From Deltaproteobacteria bacterium (GTDB taxonomy: Bacteria > SZUA-79 > Acidulodesulfobacterales > Acidulodesulfobacteraceae), in the NCBI GenBank assembly GCA_023489335.1, contig JAMDCP010000011.1:199057-263056 (forward strand): a stretch of DNA of 64,000 bases, given 5' to 3'. Shown here in pieces: positions 43,081 through 52,806 of this stretch. How positions within the stretch are numbered: the stretch's first letter is position 1; each line of letters begins with the position of its first letter. The position numbers and the translations under genes were made by a program. Under the pieces are notes generated by a model. That model made no database searches. It had not been told where the DNA came from and was given only the letters and a program-made list of their open reading frames with translations.

Positions 43081-43701
43081 ATGATTAAGGCTAAGGGGAA
43101 AAGAGATAGGATTTTCTGGGCTATCCCGCCCGCGAAGGCGGCAGTGGTTTTTTTACTTTTTGTTTTGCCTGTTTTTGCCTCCGGATGCGCTTATAACCCT
43201 GCAAAAAACAGCGTGGCTATCAAAGAACCGCTCACAAGCCTTAAATATAAAATGCTCGGGATAAATAGGCTCATAAAAGATAATAACCTTGATATCGCTA
43301 AGGTTTACCTTAAGGAAATGATTAACGGCGGCATTCACCCCTTTTTCGCCGATTTGCATTTGGCGATAATTTATGCAATGCAGGGCAAAAGAGAAAAATG
43401 CGTTAAATATCTAAAGGCCTCTAAGAGCCTCGCTAATTCAAAACAAGATAAAGCGGAATATCTTTTCTATAAAATAAAAATCAATTTGATAAATAGGCAA
43501 AAGGGGTATTTTGATTCATCGATGGAAATTATTTCAAAATTAAAAAGGGAAGGCGCAAATAGGGAGAGGCTTTATTATTACAAAGGTTTGTTGTTTTTTT
43601 ATCACGGGGACTCGTTAAATGCGTTAAGATGTTTTAAAATAGTGGCAAAACTAAATTCAAGCTATAAGAGGCGCGCTGAAGATGCGATTAACAAGATTTA
43701 A
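43081..43701 (+). CDS. Putative lipoprotein with TPR-like repeats
   Basis: A 206-residue protein beginning with a long basic n-region and a hydrophobic core (about 18-34; AAVVFLLFVLPVFASGC); FASGC is a plausible lipobox with Cys at about 36. The mature part is helical and repeat-like, such as LAIIYAMQGKREKCVKYLKAS and YYKGLLFFYHGDSLNALRCFK, consistent with tetratricopeptide repeats. The role is unknown. A CCCGCC...GGCGG hairpin-like segment (about 43127-43145) lies within the signal peptide coding region. It overlaps the next gene by 20 bases. Confidence 0.65.
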   Translation: MIKAKGKRDRIFWAIPPAKAAVVFLLFVLPVFASGCAYNPAKNSVAIKEPLTSLKYKMLGINRLIKDNNLDIAKVYLKEMINGGIHPFFADLHLAIIYAMQGKREKCVKYLKASKSLANSKQDKAEYLFYKIKINLINRQKGYFDSSMEIISKLKREGANRERLYYYKGLLFFYHGDSLNALRCFKIVAKLNSSYKRRAEDAINKI

Positions 43702-44398
43702 TAAATTTTTACCTATTCTATTTTTATTTGTTTTTTTATGCGGATTTTTGAGCTTTTTTTTAAAAAGCGCTTACGGACTGAATATAAATGTAGAAACTTA
43801 TGTCGTCGTTTCAAAAGATAACGCCGGCGCTTTGCAGTCCCGGGCCGTAAAAAAGGCCATCGGGTTATCTTTAAGAAAGGCCATAGAGAAATTAACAGGC
43901 AAAAAATTTAGTTTAAAGAAAAATAGTAATAGTAAGAATGATAAAATATTAAATAAAAATATTTATTCAAACGAAATGAAATATATATATTCATTTAAAG
44001 TTATTAAAGCAAAAAGCTATCTTAACCTTTATTATATTAAAATGAATGTTTCGATTAGGGAAAAGGAGTTAAGGAATAAGCTTAAAAGTTTAGGGTTTAT
44101 GGTTGTTAAAAATGTCGGGGTTTCTCCAAAAGTAAAATACCATGTTTATTATATCAGGTTTATCGGCAAGTATAGTTATGCCGAACCGAATAAATTACAA
44201 AAATTGATGATAAAATATTCAAAACATTTAAAAAACCTCTATGTATCGTCTTTTTCGATTAATTTTGTGGAAATCAAAGTTTTATATTACGGGAGCATCA
44301 TAAGGCTGTTAAAAAGCGTGAAAGGCAGGGTCAAAACATATTTAGATGCTAAGGTATATCCTATAAAAGGCGATACGATTATAGTCGATGTCAAATAA
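43682..44398 (+). CDS. Exported protein of unknown function
   Basis: A 238-residue protein with a signal sequence (hydrophobic about 10-32; LPILFLFVFLCGFLSFFLKS, then AYG). The mature N-terminus VETYVVVSKDNAGALQSRAVKKAIGLSLRKAIEKLTG resembles the start of FlgT-like or DUF2066-like periplasmic proteins, where a strand is followed by a helix of A/R repeats. The rest is Lys/Tyr-rich with VSIREKELRNKLKSLGF. No motif gives a function. It overlaps the lipoprotein gene by 20 bases, so the two were probably selected together and may act in the same envelope process. Confidence 0.6.
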   Translation: MRLTRFNKFLPILFLFVFLCGFLSFFLKSAYGLNINVETYVVVSKDNAGALQSRAVKKAIGLSLRKAIEKLTGKKFSLKKNSNSKNDKILNKNIYSNEMKYIYSFKVIKAKSYLNLYYIKMNVSIREKELRNKLKSLGFMVVKNVGVSPKVKYHVYYIRFIGKYSYAEPNKLQKLMIKYSKHLKNLYVSSFSINFVEIKVLYYGSIIRLLKSVKGRVKTYLDAKVYPIKGDTIIVDVK

Positions 44399-44423
44399 GT
44401 TTTGGCTGTTTTTGGCTAAAAAT

Positions 44424-44918
44424 TTAAAGAGTATGGAATATGTTTTTTAAAGAGACAATTGCCATAGTATTTAAATAGAGATTAAAAATGGTATAAAGAA
44501 ATATACTGATAAAAAGCGGAAGGAAGAAAAATAAAAATACATTCTTAACCCTTCCGCCTTCGCTGTTCCTCTTCTCATATATAAGACCAAGCGCAAGCGC
44601 AATAGGCGGCGCTCCGATAAACATCTGACCTACAAAAAGACCGATAACGGGGCCGTATTTTACGACATAGTTATGTGCTTTTTTAGTCTTTTTAGCGGCA
44701 AATAATTTACTTAATGATTTTAACGATCTCAGTTTTATCCCGATGTAGAATAAGAGCGAACACAACAGCGTCTCGGATACCGTTATTAGCGCTATGCTTA
44801 TATATGGATTTAATTTATTATACGCTGCATATGCCGTCGAGACATATTTCCCGCCGATTAAAGGGGTTACATTTATTACAACCATTATGAGATACTTGTA
44901 AAAAACGGGTTTTAACAT
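44424..44918 (-). CDS. Small integral membrane protein, possible small multidrug export family
   Basis: A 164-residue membrane protein with about four to five helices: residues 8-30, 40-62, a reentrant GPVIGLFVGQMFIGAPPIALALG (about 89-111) and 120-145. The Gly/Pro-rich G-x-x-x-G-Q-x-x-x-G-A-P-P-I block is like the half-helix of small multidrug export (PF06695) or DedA-like proteins; this is a guess from layout. It is convergent with the exported protein gene and stands alone. Confidence 0.5.
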   Translation of the reverse strand: MLKPVFYKYLIMVVINVTPLIGGKYVSTAYAAYNKLNPYISIALITVSETLLCSLLFYIGIKLRSLKSLSKLFAAKKTKKAHNYVVKYGPVIGLFVGQMFIGAPPIALALGLIYEKRNSEGGRVKNVFLFFFLPLFISIFLYTIFNLYLNTMAIVSLKNIFHTL

Positions 44919-44972
44919 AGGTTTTAAAACAGCGCCTAAAAGAATTTAGATTTAATTGTTTTAGAATGTGTT

Positions 44973-45000
44973 TTGTTTTTAAAATTTATTTTGATATAAT
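44973..45000 (+). promoter_or_regulatory. Extended -10 promoter of hsp20
   Basis: TTGTTT (44973-44978), 16 bases and TATAAT (44995-45000), with TGA before the -10 (extended -10). There is no CIRCE element visible. Confidence 0.55.
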
Positions 45001-45064
45001 TATAAATATAAATCATATATTTATTAAAGCATAAAAGAAACTAAAATTTTTGGGATTGTTAAAA

Positions 45065-45403
45065 ATGTATTGTTTTACTCCGATTTCCGATATGTTTGAA
45101 ACAACCGACTCCATTGTTATACAGATGGAGCTTGCGGGAGTTAGAAAGGAAGATATTAATATAGAGTTTACGCATAACTACATTGAAGTCAGCGGAATAA
45201 AAAGACACGAAGGGCTTTCGGGGGAAGAAAGTTTTCAAAGGATGGAAAGGCCGTTCGGCGTTTTTAAAAGGACTTTTAATTTGCCGAAGGATATAAGCAG
45301 GGATTCCATATCCGCTTCGTTTAACGAAGGACTGCTCGAGATAGTTATCCTTAAAAAAGAGAAGGCAGGCAGTTTTACATTGACAAGCATTGATATTGAA
45401 TAA
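45065..45403 (+). CDS. Hsp20/alpha-crystallin small heat-shock protein
   Basis: About 112 residues, mostly the alpha-crystallin domain: DSIVIQMELAGVRKEDINIEF, YIEVSGIKRHEG, ERPFGVFKRTFNLPKDI and DSISASFNEGLLEIVILKK. Small heat-shock proteins hold unfolding proteins for later refolding. Both flanking extensions are very short, so large oligomers are less certain. ATG 45065 is preferred over the TTG at 45050 because homologues start close to FTPISDMFET. It stands before clpA-like and clpB, giving a chaperone-disaggregase block. Confidence 0.88.
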   Translation: MYCFTPISDMFETTDSIVIQMELAGVRKEDINIEFTHNYIEVSGIKRHEGLSGEESFQRMERPFGVFKRTFNLPKDISRDSISASFNEGLLEIVILKKEKAGSFTLTSIDIE

Positions 45404-45442
45404 CAATATAACCAGATAAACGAACGGAATTTTAAAATTACG

Positions 45443-45464
45443 AATTATATAATAATTATATAAT
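45443..45464. repeat. 11-bp tandem duplication before clpA-like gene
   Basis: Two adjacent perfect copies of AATTATATAAT, about 70 bases before the ATG of the clpA-like gene. Confidence 0.85.
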
Positions 45465-45531
45465 GTAATAATATATATAATATGGCCAAAAATGGAGAAT
45501 AAAATAATTTTATGGAAGGTAAAAACTTATT

Positions 45532-47862
45532 ATGTTTAATTTAGATAATTACGAAGACAAGTTATCGGAAAGCGGATACAGGGTTCTTACTATATCGATA
45601 GAAGAGTCTAAGCGGAGAAAACATTACTATTTGGGGCTTGAACATGTGCTTTACGCCTTAACCGTGGTGGACGAAGAACTCCTAAACGAGATATTTGCCG
45701 ATTTAAAAATCGATAAGAGAAAGGTTTTAAAGCTGTTGAACGATTTTATGATGTCGTCGGAGCAGTATGTCGGAGAAGGCCTGAAAATACCCATTCAAAC
45801 AAGAAATTTATTTAAAAGCGCTTATGATTATGCGCAAAGTTCGGGCAGAAGCTTGATAGATTCGACCGATTTTTTAATGGTTATGTTTCAGGAGCCTAAC
45901 TCTATTCCCGTTAAGGTTTTTAAAAGCCTTAACATCGATTCCGTGATAATTGCGGACAAGATTTTTCAAAAAATAAGGGAAAGAAAAAATAGGAGCGACG
46001 AGAATAAAAGGAAATACGATCTGCCATACACATTAAGGCAGCATGCCATAAACCTCAGTAAACTTGCCATAATGGATAAGTTATCCTTAGTTTTTGGGAG
46101 AGAGGAAGAAATTACGAGAGTTATGGAGATACTCTGTCATGTTGACAGGCCAAATTCCGTTATTATCGTCGGCGAACCCGGCGTGGGTAAAACTGCGATA
46201 GTAGAAGGTCTTGCAAGAAAGATAGAGCTTGAACCCTACAATGTTCCTCCAAGGCTCAGAAATAAAATTATCGTAAATCTTCAAATGAATTCTTTAGTTG
46301 CAGGTACGGTATTCAGGGGTATGTTTGAAGATAGAATGGAAAAAATTATCAACGAGTTAAAGTCTAGAAAAAATATAATAATTTTTGTCGACGAGGTTCA
46401 CTCTATTATAGGAGCAGGCTCCGCTATTGCCGTTCCAAGCGATGCCGCCAACATATTAAAGTCTTCTTTAGCAAGGGGAGAGGTGCAGATAATCGGAGCG
46501 ACGACGCTGTCGGAATATAAAGAGTTTATTGCGGAGGATGAAGCATTGGCGCGCCGTTTTCGGCTTGTCAATGTCAAAGAACCCTCGATTGACGATACCA
46601 AAAGGATACTGTACGGGTTAAAAAGAAGGTTTGAGGATACTTATGATGTGGAAATAGAGGAATCGGCAATAGAGGAATCGTTGTCGTTGTCCGCCCGCTA
46701 TTCAAGATCCTTGAGGCTGCCCGATAAAGTTATCGGGTGGATAGATTCGGGGTGCGTTAAAGCCGAGATTTACAACGAAGACAGGATCGTTAAAAAGGAA
46801 AATATTTATCAGGTTATTTCCCAGGAAGCGAATATGCCCATAGATTTAATTAAAAGAGACGTGCTTGAAAGGTTTCAAGATATGGAGAGCTTTTTCTCAA
46901 AACGGATTGTCGGCCAAAAAGAAGCCATAGATTCCCTTGCAAAGCACATAAGGCTTAATAAAGGACCGCTCAAAGGAAACTTTGACAAGCCGGATGCCGT
47001 GCTCCTTTTTCTCGGTCCTACCGGGGTCGGTAAAACAGAGACGGCAAAAGCGATGGCAGAATATTTATTCGGTTCCCCCAAGAATATTGTCAGAGTTGAT
47101 ATGTCCGAATATAAGGACGGCTCTATCGCGGTGGACAAATTAATAGGCATGCCCCGCGGCATTGTCGGGTCGCCAAGGGGAGGGATTTTAACAAACCAGG
47201 TTAAGGATAACCCTTATTCCGTTATTTTGCTTGACGAAATAGAAAAGGCGAGCGATCAGGTTTTTAATCTTTTCCTTCAAGTTTTTGACGAGGGTTTCCT
47301 CACGGACGGCAGGGGAAGAAGGGTTTATTTTTCCGATTCGGTCATTATCATGACTTCGAATTTAGGTTCCCATGAATTTTCAAGGTTTACGAAGCCGTTA
47401 GGGTTCATAGAATCACATGATGTCGTTAAATCTATAAGGACGACCATAAACAAGGAAATCGAAAATTTCTTTTCGCCGGAGTTCATAAACAGGATTGACG
47501 ATATTGTCATATTTTCGCCTCTTACAAAGGAGGAAGTTAAGCTAATAGCCAAAATGCATATAGATTCGATTAATAAGACTATGTCGGAGCACGGGAAAGA
47601 TTTAACCGTTACGGATGAAGCGTTAGACAGGCTTGTTGAGAAGGGTTATAGCTCAAAATTTGGGGCAAGATTTTTAAAACGCTCCATAGACGACATCGTT
47701 AAAGTTCCCCTGACGCTTAAATGGAAAGACGGCGATAGTTTTATAGCCGATTTGATAGACGGCGAGGTAAGCGTCGCCGTCCAGGGCAAATATAAAACGA
47801 TGACGACAAAAAATAATAAGAATAATAAAGAAGAATATGGAGAAGAACCCGACTATGTTTGA
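45532..47862 (+). CDS. ClpA/ClpC-like AAA+ unfoldase
   Basis: A 776-residue Clp ATPase with an N-terminal Clp repeat domain (about 1-145; HYYLGLEHVLYALT) and two AAA+ modules: Walker A GEPGVGKT (about 213) and Walker B IIIFVDEVH; then Walker [13 protein letters not shown] (about 494) and Walker B VILLDEIEKA. There is little sequence between the modules, so the ClpB-type coiled-coil M domain is absent. In module 2, the loop KPLGFIESHD before INKEIENFFSPEFINRID matches the place where ClpA carries its ClpP-binding I-G-L/F tripeptide, so it likely feeds ClpP. clpP and clpS are not in the window. The end overlaps the DUF1844 gene. Confidence 0.85.
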   Translation: MFNLDNYEDKLSESGYRVLTISIEESKRRKHYYLGLEHVLYALTVVDEELLNEIFADLKIDKRKVLKLLNDFMMSSEQYVGEGLKIPIQTRNLFKSAYDYAQSSGRSLIDSTDFLMVMFQEPNSIPVKVFKSLNIDSVIIADKIFQKIRERKNRSDENKRKYDLPYTLRQHAINLSKLAIMDKLSLVFGREEEITRVMEILCHVDRPNSVIIVGEPGVGKTAIVEGLARKIELEPYNVPPRLRNKIIVNLQMNSLVAGTVFRGMFEDRMEKIINELKSRKNIIIFVDEVHSIIGAGSAIAVPSDAANILKSSLARGEVQIIGATTLSEYKEFIAEDEALARRFRLVNVKEPSIDDTKRILYGLKRRFEDTYDVEIEESAIEESLSLSARYSRSLRLPDKVIGWIDSGCVKAEIYNEDRIVKKENIYQVISQEANMPIDLIKRDVLERFQDMESFFSKRIVGQKEAIDSLAKHIRLNKGPLKGNFDKPDAVLLFLGPTGVGKTETAKAMAEYLFGSPKNIVRVDMSEYKDGSIAVDKLIGMPRGIVGSPRGGILTNQVKDNPYSVILLDEIEKASDQVFNLFLQVFDEGFLTDGRGRRVYFSDSVIIMTSNLGSHEFSRFTKPLGFIESHDVVKSIRTTINKEIENFFSPEFINRIDDIVIFSPLTKEEVKLIAKMHIDSINKTMSEHGKDLTVTDEALDRLVEKGYSSKFGARFLKRSIDDIVKVPLTLKWKDGDSFIADLIDGEVSVAVQGKYKTMTTKNNKNNKEEYGEEPDYV

Positions 47863-48346
47863 GGATAAGGACGGTATTGACCTGAATGAAAAACAGGAAA
47901 AGCAGTTTAAGTTCATTGACAAAAGAAAATTTTCGGAAGATTCCGGGGATGGCGGGAATAACGCCCCGACAGAAGACAAAGCAGTAAATACCGCAGGCAC
48001 AAACGACCCAAACTTAGGTAAAACGGGAGATGCGGTTAGCGAAACCTCCGGTAATGCCGTAGATACGGAGAAGCCTTCGGAGATGCCGCAGTTTGAAACT
48101 AATTTTGAAGCTGATTTTGCCACCTTTGTTTATTCATTAAATACGCAGGCTTTACTTTTTTTGGGGAAAATACCGAATCCTATGACGGGCAAATATGAAA
48201 AGGATGTCAATATGGCAAAATATCTTATCGATACCATAGATATGCTTTCAAAAAAGACCGAAGGAAATCTCGATGAAAACGAAAAAAAGCTTGTCGAAAA
48301 TATATTATATGATTTAAGAATGGCGTATATTTCCGAGAAAAAATAA
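47855..48346 (+). CDS. DUF1844 family protein
   Basis: About 163 residues; a Lys/Asp/Gly-rich unstructured N-terminal half and a C-terminal DUF1844 domain with FATFVYSLNTQALLFLGKIPNP, KYEKDVNMAKYLIDTIDML and LDENEKKLVENILYDLRMAY. Its biochemical role is unknown. ATG 47855 was chosen (GGAGAA at a good distance) over 47837; it overlaps the clpA-like stop by eight bases, and clpB follows 22 bases later. This suggests a role linked to proteolysis or stress, which is inference. Confidence 0.85.
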   Translation: MFEDKDGIDLNEKQEKQFKFIDKRKFSEDSGDGGNNAPTEDKAVNTAGTNDPNLGKTGDAVSETSGNAVDTEKPSEMPQFETNFEADFATFVYSLNTQALLFLGKIPNPMTGKYEKDVNMAKYLIDTIDMLSKKTEGNLDENEKKLVENILYDLRMAYISEKK

Positions 48347-48368
48347 TCAGCTTAAGAGAGGTATATTT

Positions 48369-50984
48369 GTGGATTTGAATAATTTTACGATAAAATCACA
48401 GGAAGTTATAGAACTGACCGTTAACGCGGCAAAGGAGGCTAAAAACCCGGAGGTAACGGATTTACATCTCCTTTACGCTCTTTTAACCTACGATGAAAAC
48501 AGCATTGCCGTTTCTTTATTAAAAAGGGTAGGAGTCGATTTAAATGCTTTTTCAGGCGAGGTTGAAAATGCCCTTTCTAAACTTGCAACGGTTGAAGGAG
48601 GACTGGAGCCAGGTTTTTCTACATCTTTAAAGAAGGTGTTCGATGCCGCCGAAAAGAATAGAACGGCTATGAAAGACGACTTCGTTTCGGTCGAACATTT
48701 TATACTGGCGCTTTTGGATGTAAAAGATACAAAATCTTATGTAATTTTTGCAAAATTCGGCTTAAACAAAGAAATAGTTTTAAAAGCGCTTATGGAAATA
48801 AGAGGAAGCGCAAGGGTTACGGATCAAAATCCCGAAGACAAGTATCAGGCATTGGAAAAATATACCGTCAATTTAACGCAGCTTGCGAGATCGGGGAAGA
48901 TTGACCCCGTTATCGGAAGGGATAGCGAGATTAGACGAATAATGGAAGTTTTGTCGAGGAGAACCAAAAATAATCCCGTTCTTATAGGAGACCCCGGGGT
49001 CGGCAAGACGGCAATTGTGGAAGGATTGGCTAAAAGAATTGCCGACGGCGATGTTCCCGAAATTTTAAAGGATAAATCCGTTTTGTCGCTCGATTTGGGT
49101 TCCCTTATTGCGGGGGCGAAATACAGGGGTGAATTTGAAGACAGGCTTAAAGCCGTTGTAAAAGAGATAAAATCCGCCGAGGGAAAAATTATAATATTTA
49201 TAGACGAACTTCATAATCTTGTCGGGGCAGGCAAATCGGAAGGGGCGATGGATGCTTCCAATCTATTAAAGCCCGCTCTTGCAAGAGGCGAGCTCAGGGC
49301 TATCGGCGCCACGACAGTCGATGAATACAGAAAATATATAGAAAAGGATGCCGCTCTCGAAAGGAGATTTCAGCCTATATTTGTAGATGAGCCGTCCGTT
49401 GAGGATACAGTATCCATTTTAAGGGGATTAAAAGAAAGGTATGAGGCTTATCACGGCATAAGAATAAAAGACTCGGCGTTAATTGCAGCGGCAACGCTCT
49501 CCCATCGCTATATTACCGACAGGTTTTTGCCGGACAAGGCTATCGATTTAATAGATGAAGCATCCGCAAAATTAAGAATCGAAATAGATTCCTTACCGAC
49601 CGTTCTCGATGAAATCCAGAGAAAGATTATAAGGATTAAAATCGAGCAGGAGGCATTAAAAAAGGAAAAAGATGCGGAATCAAAAAAGAGGTTAAAGGAG
49701 ATTGACGAAGAACTTGCCAATTTAGAAGAGGATTTTAACCAGAAAAAGGCAAAGTGGCAAAATGAAAAGGATGTAATTAAAAAAATAGGGGAAATAAAAA
49801 AGGAAATAGACTCCTTAAGGGTTGAAGAGCAAAGGTTTGAAAGGGAAGGAAAATATGACAAGGTTGCAGAGATTAGGTACGGCAAACTGGGCGAGCTCGA
49901 AAAAATATTAGAGGACTCAAACAAGAAGATAACCCAAATGCAAAAAGGGGGTGGTTTTTTAAAAGAAGAGGTCGATTCCGACGATATTGCAAGGGTTGTT
50001 GCAAAGTGGACGGGAATTCCCGTTACGAAACTGATGGAAGGCGAGAAGGAAAAGCTTTTGCTAATAGAGGAACATCTGCATAATCGCGTCATATCGCAAA
50101 ATGAAGCAATAAGCAGTGTTGCCAATACCATCAGGCGTTCAAGGGCAGGCTTGTCCGATCAAAACAAGCCTATGGGTTCTTTTATGTTTTTGGGTCCGAC
50201 AGGGGTGGGAAAAACGGAACTTGCTAAAGCGCTTGCCGAGTTTTTGTTTGACGACGAAAACAACATAGTAAGAATAGATATGTCGGAGTATATGGAAAAA
50301 CATACCGTTTCCAGGCTGATAGGCGCTCCCCCCGGCTATGTAGGTTACGAAGAAGGCGGGCAATTAACCGAGGCGGTTAGAAGGCGGCCGTACAGCGTTG
50401 TACTTTTTGACGAAATAGAAAAGGCGCATCAAGATGTGTTTAATGTCCTGCTTCAGCTTCTTGACGACGGCCGCTTAACCGATGGGCAGGGAAGGACGGT
50501 GGATTTTAAAAATACCATCGTCATTATGACTTCAAATATCGGCTCCGATATTATACAGGGTTATGCCGGAGAATACTATGAAGAGATGAAAAACAGCGTT
50601 ACAGGGCTTTTAAAAAATTACTTTAGGCCCGAATTTCTTAACAGGCTTGACGACATAATTATATTTCATGCCCTTACCGAGGATGATATATTAAAAATAG
50701 TGGAGATTCAACTAAACAGGCTTAAAAAAATATTGGAAGAAAAAGGGATTGGGGTTCGCTATACGGATTCGTTAGTCAAGTTTATAGCCATGGAGGGTTA
50801 TGATCCTATTTATGGGGCAAGGCCGTTAAAAAGGGCTATAAAAACCTTTTTGCAGGACAAAATAGCCACGGATTTACTTTCGGGCGGAATCATAACCGGC
50901 GATTCCATTGTTCTGGATTATAACGAGGGGTTAAACGATGTTATAATCGAAAAGGCCGTAACGGTTTCAGCCGAAGATGTATAA
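48369..50984 (+). CDS. clpB: Chaperone ClpB disaggregase
   Basis: An 871-residue AAA+ disaggregase. There is an N-terminal double Clp domain (about 1-145), NBD1 with [15 protein letters not shown] (about 206) and [15 protein letters not shown], a coiled-coil M domain (about 410-520; [20 protein letters not shown] and the Lys/Glu-rich follow-on), and NBD2 with [20 protein letters not shown] (about 607) and [17 protein letters not shown]. The long M domain and lack of a ClpP-binding loop before [13 protein letters not shown] separate it from the clpA-like gene. It cooperates with DnaK to recover aggregates. The start is GTG 48369 with GAGAGG upstream. Confidence 0.95.
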   Translation: MDLNNFTIKSQEVIELTVNAAKEAKNPEVTDLHLLYALLTYDENSIAVSLLKRVGVDLNAFSGEVENALSKLATVEGGLEPGFSTSLKKVFDAAEKNRTAMKDDFVSVEHFILALLDVKDTKSYVIFAKFGLNKEIVLKALMEIRGSARVTDQNPEDKYQALEKYTVNLTQLARSGKIDPVIGRDSEIRRIMEVLSRRTKNNPVLIGDPGVGKTAIVEGLAKRIADGDVPEILKDKSVLSLDLGSLIAGAKYRGEFEDRLKAVVKEIKSAEGKIIIFIDELHNLVGAGKSEGAMDASNLLKPALARGELRAIGATTVDEYRKYIEKDAALERRFQPIFVDEPSVEDTVSILRGLKERYEAYHGIRIKDSALIAAATLSHRYITDRFLPDKAIDLIDEASAKLRIEIDSLPTVLDEIQRKIIRIKIEQEALKKEKDAESKKRLKEIDEELANLEEDFNQKKAKWQNEKDVIKKIGEIKKEIDSLRVEEQRFEREGKYDKVAEIRYGKLGELEKILEDSNKKITQMQKGGGFLKEEVDSDDIARVVAKWTGIPVTKLMEGEKEKLLLIEEHLHNRVISQNEAISSVANTIRRSRAGLSDQNKPMGSFMFLGPTGVGKTELAKALAEFLFDDENNIVRIDMSEYMEKHTVSRLIGAPPGYVGYEEGGQLTEAVRRRPYSVVLFDEIEKAHQDVFNVLLQLLDDGRLTDGQGRTVDFKNTIVIMTSNIGSDIIQGYAGEYYEEMKNSVTGLLKNYFRPEFLNRLDDIIIFHALTEDDILKIVEIQLNRLKKILEEKGIGVRYTDSLVKFIAMEGYDPIYGARPLKRAIKTFLQDKIATDLLSGGIITGDSIVLDYNEGLNDVIIEKAVTVSAEDV

Positions 50985-50995
50985 AAAATATGATT

Positions 50996-51055
50996 ATTTG
51001 TCATAATGACAAATATTAATATAAAAAATTAATTATTATTGTCATTATGACAAAT
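50996..51055. promoter_or_regulatory. Twin TTGTCATwATGACAA palindromes upstream of htrA
   Basis: Palindrome 1 is ATTTGTCATAATGACAAAT (50996-51014), and palindrome 2 is TTGTCATTATGACAA (51039-51053). The shared 15-bp core differs only in the central base, and the centres are 41 bp apart, about four helical turns. Being palindromic each, they also form a 17-bp inverted repeat (50996-51012 with 51039-51055). No T-run follows. They look like operators for a dimeric regulator rather than a terminator. Confidence 0.65.
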
Positions 51056-51219
51056 TAAAGATAATCGAAAATATAATTCCTTAGATGTTAAATTTTTATT
51101 TGGGCAAGGAAACATGGGTTATTAAACCGATTATTAAAAATAAAATATATTCTGGCATAATTATTGCTATCTACATATATAAATAACTTAAGATATAACT
51201 GAGCGGAGGTTTTAAAGTT

Positions 51220-52704
51220 ATGGGTTTTAAATCTGATTCTAAAATAATCGGCGCCGGCGTAGCCGTATTAATAGGTATAGTTGCAGGAGTTATAATTACG
51301 GCAAATTTGCATTTATTTAAAAAGTCCGCTGCCGAGACGGTTTCGCCGGTAATTCATACGACGACAAATTCGGAAATGCCTGCCCAAAACGGCCCCAGTA
51401 ATTTTATTGCGTTGATAAAACAGGATAAGCCGTTTGTAGTAAACATCAGAACAACCCAAAAGGTAAAGGGAGGACCGTTCCAGATGTACCAAAATCCGTT
51501 TGGCAACGAACAAAACCCTTTCGGCAACTTTTTTAACAATTTCTTTCATAATGTGCCTCAAAGCACATATACCGAAGAAAGCCTCGGTTCAGGCGTAATT
51601 ATCAGCAAAAGCGGTTATATAATTACAAACAATCATGTTATAAAGGGAGCAACCAAAATATATGTCAAGCTTTACAACGGCAAAACTTTCAAGGCAAAGG
51701 TCATAGGCAAAGATCCGCAGGTTGACCTTGCCCTTTTAAAGATAAACGACGGCAACAATCTTCCCGTCGCGGTCCTTGGAGACTCGGCCAAATCACAGAT
51801 AGGGGAATGGGTTTTAGCTATAGGAAACCCCTTCGGGTTGGGTTGGACGGTTACTAACGGCATTATAAGCGCTAAAGGCAGAGCTATCGGCGGACCGTAT
51901 GAAGATTTTATACAGACCAACGCCGCAATTAATCCTGGAAATAGCGGCGGACCCCTTATTAATATGAAAGGCCAGGTTATAGGAATAAATACGGCAATCA
52001 TTAAAGGCGCCCAGGGAATAGGGTTTTCGATACCGGTAAATGTTGTCAAACAGGTTCTTCCACAGCTTGAGACCGGCAAAATCACGAGGGGCTGGCTTGG
52101 AATAGAAATTCAAAAGATAACGCCGGCGCTTAAGAAAGCATTTAATCTTCAAACTTCGCAAGGCGCGCTTGTTTCTTCGGTGCTTCCAAACGGTCCGGCG
52201 GCGCATGCCGGATTAAAAAGCGGGGATGTTATAATAAAATTTAACGGCGAAAAGATTAAAGAAATGTCCCAGCTTCCATGGTTAGTGGGAAATATGAAGC
52301 CTGGAAAAACTGTTCCGATGGAGATTATAAGGCACGGCAAGAAAGAAACTATTATGATTACGGTCGGCAATTGGAAAAGCCCTCAAAATACTTTTAACGA
52401 AAAAGCTCAAAAGGTTTCCGCTAAAAAGTTAGGGATTGTCGTTGAGCCATTAACAGGTTCCAATATGCAGGAATATGGCATACAGAATGTTCATCACGGC
52501 GTTATAGTCTCAAAGGTTATACCCGGCGGAATAGGCCAGAGAATCGGGATAATGCCCGGTGATGTAATACAGGAGATAAATCATCAACCCGTTAATAATA
52601 TAAAGGAGTATGTTAACCTTGTAAATCAGGCTGAAAAATCCAAGCAGTTCCTTTTCTTTGTGAGAAGGGGAAATATGAAATTGTATCTTGCATACTCGGA
52701 ATAA
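51220..52704 (+). CDS. Do/HtrA family periplasmic serine protease
   Basis: A 494-residue protease-chaperone for misfolded envelope proteins. An N-terminal hydrophobic segment (about 10-30) is a signal anchor. The catalytic triad lies at IITNNHVIKG (His about 138), VDLALLKI (Asp about 170) and INPGNSGGPLI (Ser about 245). Two PDZ domains follow (about 280-375 with RGWLGIEIQKI; about 400-490 with LGIVVEPLTGSN and GVIVSKVIPGGIGQRIG). This is the DegP/DegQ layout. GCGGAGG lies before the ATG. It follows clpB by 235 bases with its own regulatory region, and ends at a GC-rich hairpin terminator. Confidence 0.93.
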   Translation: MGFKSDSKIIGAGVAVLIGIVAGVIITANLHLFKKSAAETVSPVIHTTTNSEMPAQNGPSNFIALIKQDKPFVVNIRTTQKVKGGPFQMYQNPFGNEQNPFGNFFNNFFHNVPQSTYTEESLGSGVIISKSGYIITNNHVIKGATKIYVKLYNGKTFKAKVIGKDPQVDLALLKINDGNNLPVAVLGDSAKSQIGEWVLAIGNPFGLGWTVTNGIISAKGRAIGGPYEDFIQTNAAINPGNSGGPLINMKGQVIGINTAIIKGAQGIGFSIPVNVVKQVLPQLETGKITRGWLGIEIQKITPALKKAFNLQTSQGALVSSVLPNGPAAHAGLKSGDVIIKFNGEKIKEMSQLPWLVGNMKPGKTVPMEIIRHGKKETIMITVGNWKSPQNTFNEKAQKVSAKKLGIVVEPLTGSNMQEYGIQNVHHGVIVSKVIPGGIGQRIGIMPGDVIQEINHQPVNNIKEYVNLVNQAEKSKQFLFFVRRGNMKLYLAYSE

Positions 52705-52782
52705 TGAATCTTTAAGTTAAAAATTAAATAATTAAATATATAAAGTTTATAAAGTTTTCCTAAACCAAGACAAACTGTAAGC

Positions 52783-52806
52783 TTTCCATCACTCCTCCTA
52801 AAGGTG
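52783..52806 (-). repeat. Short copy of the GC-rich repeat after htrA
   Basis: On the minus strand this reads CCACCTTTAGGAGGAGTGAT, resembling the tyrA leader (CCACCTT, then AGGAGG and, after an extra segment, CGGAGTGATT). The tyrA version has about 25 extra bases in between. The relation is by eye. Confidence 0.45.

Noticed and set aside
49508-50131. A 207-codon minus-strand open frame
   Set aside because: It is the antisense of the ClpB coiled-coil region; the Ser/Phe-rich product is typical of the reverse of Lys/Glu codons.
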